From contig NZ_SJEY01000009.1 in assembly GCF_004761875.1 (NCBI RefSeq), forward strand, positions 62,001 through 126,000: a stretch of 64,000 nucleotides of DNA. Direction: 5' to 3'. Both the position numbers and the translations under genes were made by a program. Source of the stretch: Roseovarius aestuariivivens (lineage in GTDB: Bacteria; Pseudomonadota; Alphaproteobacteria; Rhodobacterales; Rhodobacteraceae). Below the pieces are notes generated by a model, which searched no databases, had not been told where the DNA came from, and was given only the letters and a program-made list of their open reading frames with translations. The stretch's first letter is position 1. Every line of letters begins with the position of its first letter. This document shows positions 34,673-42,660 of this stretch, one piece after another.

Positions 34673-34686
34673 AATATAACATTTCC
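34668..34686. promoter_or_regulatory. Putative Zur box overlapping the zur start
   Basis: On the minus strand this reads GGAAATGTTAT then ATTATGAC, close to known enterobacterial and alphaproteobacterial Zur operators (AT-rich dyad around GTTATA). It covers the zur ATG (34670-34672), and a second similar site lies 10 bases further on. Assignment rests on motif resemblance and position. Confidence 0.6.
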
Positions 34687-34696
34687 GCTATTCGAA

Positions 34697-34716
34697 GTGT
34701 AACGTTATAAAATCAC
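34697..34716. promoter_or_regulatory. Putative Zur box upstream of znuA
   Basis: Imperfect AT-rich dyad with GTG...ACGTTATAA...CAC form, resembling Zur operators, 12 bases before the znuA ATG and directly before its AAAGG ribosome site. Together with the site at 34668-34686 it would let Zur control both directions. Confidence 0.6.
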
Positions 34717-34728
34717 AAAGGTTGAGCC

Positions 34729-35748
34729 ATGTCCAGAAAGCTTGCTGCACTGTCGTTCCTCGTCTCACTGACAGGAGGAGTCGCCCTGGCAGACATCCCC
34801 AAGGTGGCCGCGGATATCGCCCCGGTGCACGCACTTGTTGCACGCGTCATGGAAGGCGTAGGCACGCCGTCGCTCATCCTGTCCTCTGGGGCAAGTCCCC
34901 ACGAATACAGCCTGCGCCCGTCCGAAGCGCGCGCATTGCAGGAGGCGGACATCGTCTTCTGGATCGGACCAGACCTGACCCCATGGCTCGACGAAACACT
35001 CGACACGCTGGCCGGCGACGCAACGGCGGTACGATTAATGCAGGTCGAAGGCACCACGGCTTTGCCGCGTCGCGAGAGCGCTCTCTTCGAAGCCCACCGA
35101 CACGCAGATTCAGACCACGCACATGAGCACGCCACGGCGCATGAGAGCGACGCCCATGCCGATCACGACAATCACGACACCCATGGCGAACACGATGATC
35201 ACGAACCTCATGCCGGACACGGCGAGCATGAAACCGGCGGCAAGGATCCTCATGCATGGCTCTCGCCCGACAACGGAGCGGTTTGGTTGACCGCCATCGC
35301 GTCCACCCTTTCTGACGTGGATCCGGCGAATGCCGAACTCTATGCCGTCAACGCGGCAGACGGCCAAGCAGAGCTGGAGGCACTGAAAGGCGAAATCGAA
35401 GCGATGCTCTCTCCTTTGCGCGACCGCAACTTCATCGTGTTTCACGATGCGTTCCAATATTTTGAGCATGCGTTCGAAATCCCCGCCGCGGGTGCGATCT
35501 CTCTTTCTGACGCCACTGAACCAAGCCCTGCGCGCATCGCCGAAATCAGAGGACGCGTTGCAGACCAGAATGTCACCTGTGTTCTTGCGGAACCGCAGTT
35601 CAATCCGGGTATCGTGGCAGCAGTAATGGAAAGATCCAGCGCACGTACGGGCACACTCGACCCTTTGGGATCGGACCTTGCGCCCGGTGCCGGACTTTAT
35701 CCTATGCTCTTGCGAAATCTTGCGGTCTCACTTGCGGACTGTCTCTAG
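34729..35748 (+). CDS. znuA: Zinc-binding periplasmic protein ZnuA
   Basis: Solute-binding protein of the zinc importer (339 residues). The signal peptide ends near GGVALA, and the zinc ligand histidines appear in SGASPHEYSLRPS, KDPHAWLSPDN and FHDAFQYFEHAF. Between residues about 120 and 175 there is a long His/Asp/Glu-rich flexible loop characteristic of ZnuA. ATG has AAAGG 7 bases upstream. It is divergent from zur across 56 bases. Confidence 0.95.
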   Translation: MSRKLAALSFLVSLTGGVALADIPKVAADIAPVHALVARVMEGVGTPSLILSSGASPHEYSLRPSEARALQEADIVFWIGPDLTPWLDETLDTLAGDATAVRLMQVEGTTALPRRESALFEAHRHADSDHAHEHATAHESDAHADHDNHDTHGEHDDHEPHAGHGEHETGGKDPHAWLSPDNGAVWLTAIASTLSDVDPANAELYAVNAADGQAELEALKGEIEAMLSPLRDRNFIVFHDAFQYFEHAFEIPAAGAISLSDATEPSPARIAEIRGRVADQNVTCVLAEPQFNPGIVAAVMERSSARTGTLDPLGSDLAPGAGLYPMLLRNLAVSLADCL

Positions 35749-36063
35749 AACTCATGCATCGTCTCAAGGCGAACTGAGCCGGAACACTGGGAAAGCGCGC
35801 TTGGCAGCGACCACATCCCGGCGCAGCCGAGAGCCGAGACAGACACGCAACCCAAGACGCGTTGACCAAATTCCCACCTGCGAAATATGATCGCATCCCT
35901 AATGCTAATCGGCCTCGGGGGCCGCATGATGCCCAAATCCAGCTTAAAGCCCGGTTTGCTGCTTTTGCGTTCAAGACTCTGGCGCGGAACGGTCGGACGG
36001 AGAAACCTTTGGCCGACACACAACTGACCGTCTTTGAACGCACCGATAGGATAAGGGTCATTC
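35749..36063. other. Gene-free stretch of about 315 bases
   Basis: Between znuA and the Crp/Fnr regulator, both plus strand. Short open frames are present but lack ribosome sites and any resemblance I recognise. An AAGGG element at its right end serves the next gene. No clear terminator hairpin with T-run is seen. Confidence 0.5.
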
Positions 36064-36729
36064 ATGACCGAATTTGACTGGACAGCAAGGTTCTCCGGCA
36101 CTGCCGCATTGCCACGGCAATTGAGAGACCGGCTGATCTCCGCCGCGCGGGTGGTGAAGATCAAGCAAGGAAGTCAGGTGTTTGGACCAGGCAATGTGCC
36201 GGATAGCCTGCTATTTCTCTATGACGGACGCATTCGCGTGTTTCAACGCTCGGAAGGCGGGCGCGAAATTGTGCTCTACCGCGTCGAGGCCGGCGAAAGC
36301 TGCGTTTTGACGACGGCCTGCCTGCTTGCAGAAAAGGCTTATGATGCAGAAGGTTTCGCTGAAACGGATGTGACCGCTATCGTTCTGCCAAAGCAGGCTT
36401 TCGACCGGCTCGTCGCGGAAGAGGAAACGTTTCGCAATTTCGTTTTCGCCGCTTATGCCAGACGACTGATCGATCTTATTCGGGTGGTCGACGACGTGGC
36501 ATTCGGCCGGATCGACGTTCGCCTGGCGGAACGGCTTTTGGCGCTCGGGGCCGGCCTGAAAGAGATCCAAGCGACCCATCTTGATCTGGCGCACGAACTC
36601 GGCACGGCGCGTGAAGTCATCTCGCGCGTGTTGAACGATTTCCAAAAGCGCGGCCTGATTGGGCAAGCGCGTGGCCGGATTACCCTTCTCGACAAGCCAG
36701 CCTTGGTTAAAATCGCCGAAAGCCCCTAA
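36064..36729 (+). CDS. Crp/Fnr-family transcriptional regulator
   Basis: A 221-residue regulator with an N-terminal cyclic-nucleotide-binding-type barrel (about 20-130) and a C-terminal HTH (THLDLAHELGTAREVISRVLNDFQKRGLI). The N-terminal Fnr iron-sulfur cysteines are absent. Two cysteines, Cys80 and Cys86 (GESCVLTTACLLAE), sit in the barrel and could react with sulfur species, an inference from the sulfur genes that follow. A perfect palindrome at 36752-36764 lies between this gene and the downstream operon. AAGGG is 6 bases before the ATG. Confidence 0.88.
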   Translation: MTEFDWTARFSGTAALPRQLRDRLISAARVVKIKQGSQVFGPGNVPDSLLFLYDGRIRVFQRSEGGREIVLYRVEAGESCVLTTACLLAEKAYDAEGFAETDVTAIVLPKQAFDRLVAEEETFRNFVFAAYARRLIDLIRVVDDVAFGRIDVRLAERLLALGAGLKEIQATHLDLAHELGTAREVISRVLNDFQKRGLIGQARGRITLLDKPALVKIAESP

Positions 36730-36751
36730 TGCCTGCTTTTTTCGACGTTAG

Positions 36752-36764
36752 GTGACAATGTCAC
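36752..36764. promoter_or_regulatory. GTGACA-A-TGTCAC palindrome before the sulfur operon
   Basis: Perfect 13-base palindrome, 58 bases before the DUF2892 ATG and 23 bases after the stop of the Crp/Fnr regulator. The GTGAC-N3-GTCAC arrangement is compatible with a Crp/Fnr-superfamily half-site pair, so it is a candidate operator for the neighbour regulator. Confidence 0.5.
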
Positions 36765-36821
36765 TGAAGCGCGGTCCGCGACGGCTTACCTGATGTTCAT
36801 CCAATGCATCAGGAGGATATC

Positions 36822-37034
36822 ATGTCAGCAAACGTCGGAACGATTGATCGCATCTTGCGGGCCGTCTTGGGCCTGGCCTTAATCTATTTCGCCTTCTTCA
36901 GCGGCCTGCCCGCCTTTGAGTCTCAAGCCCTCAAGTTTGGCGCGACAGTGATCGCGTTCATCATGCTGATCGTGGCGCCTGTGCGGGTTTGCCCGGTCTA
37001 TTCCATCCTGGGCATCAAGACCTGCCGGAACTGA
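36822..37034 (+). CDS. DUF2892 (YgaP-type transmembrane) protein
   Basis: A 70-residue membrane protein: NVGTIDRILRAVLGLALIYFAF and a second span (VIAFIMLIVAPVRVCPVYSILG), with two cysteines near the C terminus (VCPVYSILGIKTC). Such domains accompany rhodanese and persulfide enzymes. A strong AGGAGG lies 5 bases before the ATG. It starts the operon through to the MBL-fold dioxygenase; the next gene begins 3 bases after its stop. Confidence 0.85.
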   Translation: MSANVGTIDRILRAVLGLALIYFAFFSGLPAFESQALKFGATVIAFIMLIVAPVRVCPVYSILGIKTCRN

Positions 37035-37037
37035 TCT

Positions 37038-37472
37038 ATGGAAACGAATTTCACCCCTTTCGCGTCTTTGGCCGGCGGTGCGGCTATCGGTCTGAGCGCG
37101 GTGCTTCTGATGGTGGGACTTGGCCGGATCATGGGGGCCACAGGCTTGCTCTCGGGTGTCCTGTTCGCCGAAAGCCGGGACGAACTGATGTGGCGTCTTG
37201 CTGTGATCGCCGGCATGGTTCTTTCCCCAGGCGTGATCTGGGGCGTGACGGGCGCGATGCCAAGTATCGAGGTGCCTGTCAGTCCGCGGATGATTGCCAT
37301 CGGGGGCGTCATAGTCGGTATTGGCGCCCGGATGGGATCTGGCTGTACATCCGGCCATGGCGTCTGCGGATTGTCTCGTCTCTCGATCCGCTCGATGGTG
37401 GCCGTACCGACCTTCATTCTGACCGCCGGCCTTACCGTTTTCGTCATTCGCCACGTCCTTGGAGGCTCGTAA
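37038..37472 (+). CDS. YeeE/YedE-type sulfur transporter half
   Basis: A 144-residue membrane protein of the YeeE/YedE (sulfur transport, DUF395) family. The hallmark GARMGSGCTSGHGVCGLSRLS includes two conserved cysteines that carry sulfur species in thiosulfate-uptake relatives. There are four hydrophobic segments. It forms a pair with the next gene, one base after its stop; such pairs are also called PmpA/PmpB. The substrate (thiosulfate or another sulfane-sulfur compound) is inferred. Confidence 0.88.
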   Translation: METNFTPFASLAGGAAIGLSAVLLMVGLGRIMGATGLLSGVLFAESRDELMWRLAVIAGMVLSPGVIWGVTGAMPSIEVPVSPRMIAIGGVIVGIGARMGSGCTSGHGVCGLSRLSIRSMVAVPTFILTAGLTVFVIRHVLGGS

Positions 37473-37473
37473 G

Positions 37474-37905
37474 ATGAAGCTGGTCTTTGCTCTTGTCACC
37501 GGGTTGATCTTCGGCGTTGGAATCGCCGTGTCCGGAATGATGAACCCTGCCAAGGTTCTGAACTTCTTCGATCTTGCCGGTTCTTGGGACCCAAGCCTGG
37601 CATTCGTGATGGCCGGAGCCGTGTTTGTGGCCTCGATCGGGTTCAGATTAGCATCAAAACGACCGTCACCGGTGTTTTCAAACAGATTTCAGCTGCCAAC
37701 CGCAGCGCAGATAGACGTAAAACTTGTCGCAGGCTCCGCGATCTTCGGGATAGGCTGGGGTATCGCAGGTTTTTGTCCCGGCGCAGCGCTTCCGGCGCTT
37801 GGTACCTTCCGGTGGGAGGTAGGCTTGTTCGCTGCTGCAGTCTTTACCGGACTTTGGCTGCACCGCGCTGCAGTCTCGTTTCGCCGGGAACACTTAACTG
37901 CGTGA
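37474..37905 (+). CDS. Second YeeE/YedE-like (DUF6691) transporter half
   Basis: A 143-residue membrane protein partnering the previous gene. It has GLIFGVGIAVSGMMNPAKVLNFFDL near the N terminus and GIGWGIAGFCPGAALPAL with the conserved cysteine in the second half. ATG 37474 immediately follows the preceding stop; an in-frame start at 37459 would overlap it. Together the two probably form a complete sulfur-species channel or carrier. Confidence 0.88.
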   Translation: MKLVFALVTGLIFGVGIAVSGMMNPAKVLNFFDLAGSWDPSLAFVMAGAVFVASIGFRLASKRPSPVFSNRFQLPTAAQIDVKLVAGSAIFGIGWGIAGFCPGAALPALGTFRWEVGLFAAAVFTGLWLHRAAVSFRREHLTA

Positions 37906-37971
37906 CACGCCCCACGCCGGAAAGACAGATGTTGGCGCGAACTCGCATCGCGCCCCGAACCGGAGACCAAT

Positions 37972-38856
37972 ATGACCCAATATCCCGTTCACATGAACAT
38001 CCAACCAGAAGTTCAAGCGTTTTTCGACGAGGTCACGAACACCATCAGCTATATCGTCAAGGATCCCAACTCGTCGGCTTGTGCCGTCATAGACAGTGTC
38101 ATGGACCTTGATTATTCCGCCGGTCGGATCACGTACGATCACGCCGATGAACTGATCCGCCACATCGAACGCCAGGCCCTCACGCTCGAATGGATCATAG
38201 AAACCCATGTCCACGCGGATCACCTGAGCGCGGCGCCCTATATTCAGGCAAAGCTCGGCGGGAAGATTGGCATTGGCGCAAAAATCATGGTCGTACAGGA
38301 TACGTTCGGCAAGGTCTTCAACGAAGGAACCGAATTTCAGCGTGACGGCAGCCAATTCGACGCACTTTTCGAAGATGGCGACACCTATATGATCGGCACG
38401 ATGCAGGCCTTCGCGATGTCCACGCCCGGTCATACACCTGCCTGCATGGTCCACGTGATGGGAAATGCGGCCTTCGTGGGCGATACTCTCTTCATGCCCG
38501 ACGGCGGCTCCGCCCGTGCGGATTTTCCCGGGGGCGATGCTGGCCTCCTTTACGACAGCATCCAAAAGGTGCTTGCCCTGCCTGACGCCATGCGTCTTTT
38601 CATGTGCCACGACTACGGGCCGAATGGACGGGATATTCAGTGGGAAACGACCGTAGGCGAGGAAAAGGCCCACAATATCCACGTCGGTGGCGGCAAGACG
38701 AAAGAAGAGTTCGTAAAGTTCCGGACAGAGCGCGACGCGCATCTGGCGATGCCCAAACTCATCCTGCCGTCGCTTCAGGTGAACATGCGGGCAGGCGAAA
38801 TACCCAAAGACAAGGATGGGCGACCAATGCTCAAGGTGCCCCTCAACAGACTATGA
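37972..38856 (+). CDS. MBL-fold persulfide-dioxygenase-like protein
   Basis: A 294-residue metallo-beta-lactamase-fold protein resembling bacterial ETHE1/Blh persulfide dioxygenases, which oxidise glutathione persulfide to sulfite. The metal motif HVHADH gives His79, His81, Asp83 and His84; His154 (TPGHTPAC), Asp171 (FVGDTLF) and His213 (MCHDYGP) complete the site. The short family-typical C terminus follows. Its context between sulfur transporters and a SulP carrier supports sulfide/persulfide detoxification. No sulfide:quinone reductase is seen nearby. Confidence 0.88.
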   Translation: MTQYPVHMNIQPEVQAFFDEVTNTISYIVKDPNSSACAVIDSVMDLDYSAGRITYDHADELIRHIERQALTLEWIIETHVHADHLSAAPYIQAKLGGKIGIGAKIMVVQDTFGKVFNEGTEFQRDGSQFDALFEDGDTYMIGTMQAFAMSTPGHTPACMVHVMGNAAFVGDTLFMPDGGSARADFPGGDAGLLYDSIQKVLALPDAMRLFMCHDYGPNGRDIQWETTVGEEKAHNIHVGGGKTKEEFVKFRTERDAHLAMPKLILPSLQVNMRAGEIPKDKDGRPMLKVPLNRL

Positions 38857-38929
38857 CGCTGCCACGGAGCCATGAATACTGCCCAATTAATCACCCCGAG
38901 CCAGCGCTTCTGCGCACGCTCGTCCCTTA

Positions 38930-40693
38930 ATGATTGCCCGGAAATCGATGCGCAAACTTGACCGCTATCTTCCAATCCTCGACTGGGGCCGTCGGTACAA
39001 TCGCAGTGCCTTGTCCAATGATGTGATTGCCGCAGTGATCGTGACGATCATGCTAATTCCGCAATCGCTGGCCTACGCCCTTCTTGCCGGACTGCCGCCT
39101 CAGGCGGGCATTTATGCCTCCATCGTGCCGATCATGCTTTATGCTCTCTTCGGCACCTCACGTGCCCTGGCTGTCGGGCCGGTGGCGGTTGTCTCGCTGC
39201 TGACGGCCTCGGCGGTCGGGCAGGTCGCCGAGCAGGGAGCTGCGGGTTATGCCGTGGCGGCGCTGACGCTTGCTTTTCTATCGGGTGCGTTTCTTGTCCT
39301 GCTGGGGGTCTTGCGGCTTGGGTTTTTCGCGAACTTCCTCAGCCACCCGGTAATTTCGGGTTTCATTACCGCCTCTGGCCTGTTGATCGCGGTCAGCCAG
39401 ATCAAGCACCTTCTCGGGATCAGCGCCCACGGCCACACATTGCCTGAAATGCTGAGCGCAATCTTCTCTCAACTGAATGAAACGAACTGGATAACGGTGT
39501 TCCTTGGCGTCACCGCGACGGCGTTTCTTTTTTGGGTACGCGGACGTCTCAGGCCGCTTCTCGTGCGCTTTGGCGCACCAAAGCTTCTGGCCGATATCTT
39601 GACCAAGGCGGGCCCGGTCATGGCCGTTCTTGCCACAACGGTCGCGGTCTGGGCATTCGGACTTGACGCGCACGGCGTCGGGATTGTCGGTGACGTCCCG
39701 CAGGGTCTGCCGCCTTTCACTTTCCCCAGCCTCGACCCTGAACTGCTGCAGACGCTTTTGGTGCCGGCGATCCTGATCTCCGTGATCGGTTTCGTCGAGA
39801 GCGTTTCCGTGGCGCAAACCCTTGCCGCCAAGAAAAGGGAAAGCATCGACCCCGATCAGGAACTGATCGGTCTAGGGGCCGCCAATCTTGGCGCCGCCTT
39901 TTCCGGGGGCTTTCCCGTGACCGGCGGTTTTGCCCGCTCGGTGGTCAATTTCGACGCGGGCGCCGAGACACCGGCCGCAGGCATCTTTACCGCGCTCGGT
40001 CTTGCCGTGGCAGCGGTCGCGCTGACACCGCTTGTCTATTACCTGCCTCTGGCGACGCTCGCGGCCACGATTATCGTCGCGGTGCTCAGCCTCGTGGACC
40101 TGTCGATTCTGAAAAAGACATGGGCGTATTCACGGGCCGATTTCGCGTCTGTCGCCGCCACGATCTTTCTGACCCTCGGGCTTGGCGTAGAAATTGGCGT
40201 TGCCAGCGGGGTTGCCATTTCGCTCCTTCTGCATCTCTACAAGACCTCGCGCCCGCATGTGGCCGAGGTGGGGCTCGTGCCCGGCACACAGCATTTTCGC
40301 AATATTCACCGCCACGCAGTCGAGACCGATCCTGCACTGCTGGCGCTGCGCGTCGATGAAAGCCTTTACTTCGTCAATGCCCGCTTCCTGGAGGATCTCA
40401 TTCGCAGTCGGCTGCAGGAAGGCCCCGAAATCCGCAACGTTGTATTAATGTTTTCTGCGGTAAACGAAGTCGACTTTTCCGCACTGGAAAGCCTTGAATC
40501 TATCAATGAGCGCCTGAAAGACATGGGCGTGGGGCTTCACCTATCCGAAGTGAAAGGGCCGGTCATGGATCGCCTGGAAAAGTCTCATCTCATCGAAAAC
40601 CTCAATGGGCGGGTTTTCCTGTCACAGTACGGGGCCTGGATCGCCCTCGCGCGCCACTCGGAACCTTCCGCTGCCGAAGCGCAGCGCCGATAA
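38930..40693 (+). CDS. SulP-family anion transporter with STAS domain
   Basis: A 587-residue SLC26/SulP transporter. The membrane part (about 20-410) has the family motifs MLIPQSLAYALLAGLPPQAGIYAS and FVESVSVAQTLAAKKRESIDPDQE, and the cytoplasmic STAS domain occupies about 445-565. ATG 38930 precedes a second in-frame ATG (MRKLDRY) that is equally possible. It lies 73 bases after the persulfide dioxygenase gene on the same strand, so sulfate or sulfite may be its cargo, though bicarbonate is also possible in the family. Confidence 0.92.
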   Translation: MIARKSMRKLDRYLPILDWGRRYNRSALSNDVIAAVIVTIMLIPQSLAYALLAGLPPQAGIYASIVPIMLYALFGTSRALAVGPVAVVSLLTASAVGQVAEQGAAGYAVAALTLAFLSGAFLVLLGVLRLGFFANFLSHPVISGFITASGLLIAVSQIKHLLGISAHGHTLPEMLSAIFSQLNETNWITVFLGVTATAFLFWVRGRLRPLLVRFGAPKLLADILTKAGPVMAVLATTVAVWAFGLDAHGVGIVGDVPQGLPPFTFPSLDPELLQTLLVPAILISVIGFVESVSVAQTLAAKKRESIDPDQELIGLGAANLGAAFSGGFPVTGGFARSVVNFDAGAETPAAGIFTALGLAVAAVALTPLVYYLPLATLAATIIVAVLSLVDLSILKKTWAYSRADFASVAATIFLTLGLGVEIGVASGVAISLLLHLYKTSRPHVAEVGLVPGTQHFRNIHRHAVETDPALLALRVDESLYFVNARFLEDLIRSRLQEGPEIRNVVLMFSAVNEVDFSALESLESINERLKDMGVGLHLSEVKGPVMDRLEKSHLIENLNGRVFLSQYGAWIALARHSEPSAAEAQRR

Positions 40694-40711
40694 TGTTGCC
40701 GGCGCCTGAGT

Positions 40712-42268
40712 TCAATACTCTTGGTTGAGGGCGTCGGCCGGCGGGATCTGGCGCTCGCGCCGGTCAATATAGTCCAGAAGCGCTTCGTTTATTGCGGCAT
40801 CCAGTTGAGGCTCTTCATAAGCGGCCAGAAGCGCCCTTGCGTGATCCAATGCGCGTGCCGTGATTTCCTTCGATCCTTCAGCGGTCCATTGCTCAATCGA
40901 ATTGTTGTCGAAGAGTTCCGGCATGAAATAGGCCGTCTGAAAATGTTCCTGCGTGTGCGGATGCCCCAGGTAATGCCCTCCCGGACCGACATCGGGAACA
41001 GCCGCAAGCGCGGTTTCGAAATCATTCCATTGCGGGCCTTGCGCCATTCGGTAGGCCATCGCGCATTGCTCCGCATCCACCACGAATTTTGCGACCGAAC
41101 AATGCATCCCGGCTTCGTTCCAGCCAGCGCTATGCCAGATGTAATGCGCCCCGGCATGCATCACCGCGGAAAGTGTCGTCGCGCTTTCGTAGCCCGCCTG
41201 CGCATCAAGGGTTTTGGCCCCGCCAAGCAAATTCGACGTACGCCACGGCACATTATAATATCGCGCCATCTGTCCGATCATGAAATTCATAAGGCTGATT
41301 TCAGGCGTTCCCGCCATCGGCGCCCCAGACCGCATCGAGACAGTCGAAAGGTAATGTCCGTAGATCGCAGGTGCGCCTTTACGGATCACCTGCGAGTAGG
41401 CCAGCGCCGACAATGCTTCGGCATTGAGTTGCGCCACGGTGGCGGGCACAGAGGCCGGTGTATTCGCCCCACCCAAGACGAAAGGCGAGCAGAGCACCGG
41501 TTGATTTCGACGGCAAAAGGCCCGCATCGCGCCCAGCATAGTTTCGTCCCAGACCAGCGGCGAGTTACCGTTGCAGTTACCGGTTGTGACGGGATGGCTT
41601 TCCAGAAATACGTCTCCGAAGAGAATGGCACACATTTCCATGACATCTTCGGCGTTCCTCGGGCTGGTCGTCATGCCCATGAACATCTTGTCGGAATGCT
41701 TCATTGACGAATAGGTGATGCGAAGATGCCGCTGGCTGATTGGATGATCGTAGGGTTCTACGATGTGATGCGCCGTGGAATGCAGCGCCGGTGACATATG
41801 GCTCAGCTTGTGAAACATCGCCAAATCTTCAAGCGTCGGATTGCGCCGCACATCCTCCAGATCTCGCAAGTAAGGTGCGCCAGTCATCGGTACGAACACC
41901 GCCTGCCGACCGCCCAGGGCCACGTTGTTGGCAGGATTGCGCGCATGGTAGGTGAACGATGCGGGGATCGTCGCGATCAGTTCCCGCACAAGCCCCCGAT
42001 CCAGATAGACCCGCTCGCCCACTAGCTTTGCCCCCGCCCTCCTCCAGTCGTTCAGGGCGATCTCATCGCGAAAGACGACGCCGACATTTTCTAGGATATC
42101 CATCGACGCCGCATCGATCTTTTCGACCTGCCCGTCATCCATGATCTCGCAATGCGGCAGCGTGTTGGTCAGGCCCGGCAGCATCGCGACGTCCCGCGTA
42201 CTGCGCAAGCTGCGACGGGCGGCACGCCCACCAGCGCGGACAGGGGATTTCGGTGCTTGAACGTCCAC
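40712..42268 (-). CDS. MttB-family (non-pyrrolysine) methyltransferase 1
   Basis: A 518-residue member of the trimethylamine methyltransferase superfamily. After a basic N-terminal stretch (RAGGRAARRSLRS), the barrel starts at TLPHCEIMDDGQVEKIDAASM; GTPEISLMNF and GGHYLGHPHTQEHF are typical later segments. The frame is uninterrupted, so no pyrrolysine amber codon is used. Relatives demethylate quaternary amines such as glycine betaine or proline betaine onto a corrinoid. No corrinoid protein is in the window. A GTG start at 42268 has GGAGG at 7 bases. It is divergent from putA, which makes a proline-derived substrate worth considering. Confidence 0.85.
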   Translation of the reverse strand: MDVQAPKSPVRAGGRAARRSLRSTRDVAMLPGLTNTLPHCEIMDDGQVEKIDAASMDILENVGVVFRDEIALNDWRRAGAKLVGERVYLDRGLVRELIATIPASFTYHARNPANNVALGGRQAVFVPMTGAPYLRDLEDVRRNPTLEDLAMFHKLSHMSPALHSTAHHIVEPYDHPISQRHLRITYSSMKHSDKMFMGMTTSPRNAEDVMEMCAILFGDVFLESHPVTTGNCNGNSPLVWDETMLGAMRAFCRRNQPVLCSPFVLGGANTPASVPATVAQLNAEALSALAYSQVIRKGAPAIYGHYLSTVSMRSGAPMAGTPEISLMNFMIGQMARYYNVPWRTSNLLGGAKTLDAQAGYESATTLSAVMHAGAHYIWHSAGWNEAGMHCSVAKFVVDAEQCAMAYRMAQGPQWNDFETALAAVPDVGPGGHYLGHPHTQEHFQTAYFMPELFDNNSIEQWTAEGSKEITARALDHARALLAAYEEPQLDAAINEALLDYIDRRERQIPPADALNQEY

Positions 42269-42660
42269 GGCGAGCCCTCCGATTGGGTCAAGCCTACACG
42301 TGCGACCGACACTTGACGCCAAAAATTGCACGAAACGCGATCTGGAAACGACCCCTGATGCAATCTAAAATTGTATCTGGGTGGATATGCCGTTCTAGAA
42401 TCGGGAAAAGGGACGGGAACGATTTTGTGATCGGCTGCGTTCGTTTTTAATGGAACACTAAAGATCTGCTCGCACCGCGTGCTTTTTCTGTCCCGGTTTT
42501 CCGGTTGACGTTGCGGTGCACACTCGTTTTCGTGCGCGAAACGCGCAGGCACGAAAGCTTTACGAATGCGGAGGGCTATCAAACGAAGGCTGACACCAAA
42601 CTCGCAAAGAGATCAGCTAAGCCCGATCAAAAAACCGACAAGGATAACAGGGAGAAAAGC
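42269..42660. other. Divergent promoter region between MttB-like 1 and putA
   Basis: About 390 bases, AT-rich in the middle, without a convincing gene. It contains the GTG-proximal GGAGG of MttB-like 1 and GGGAG 7 bases before the putA ATG. The putA frame runs upstream to 42505, but that part lacks family similarity. I find no strong dyad. Confidence 0.5.
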
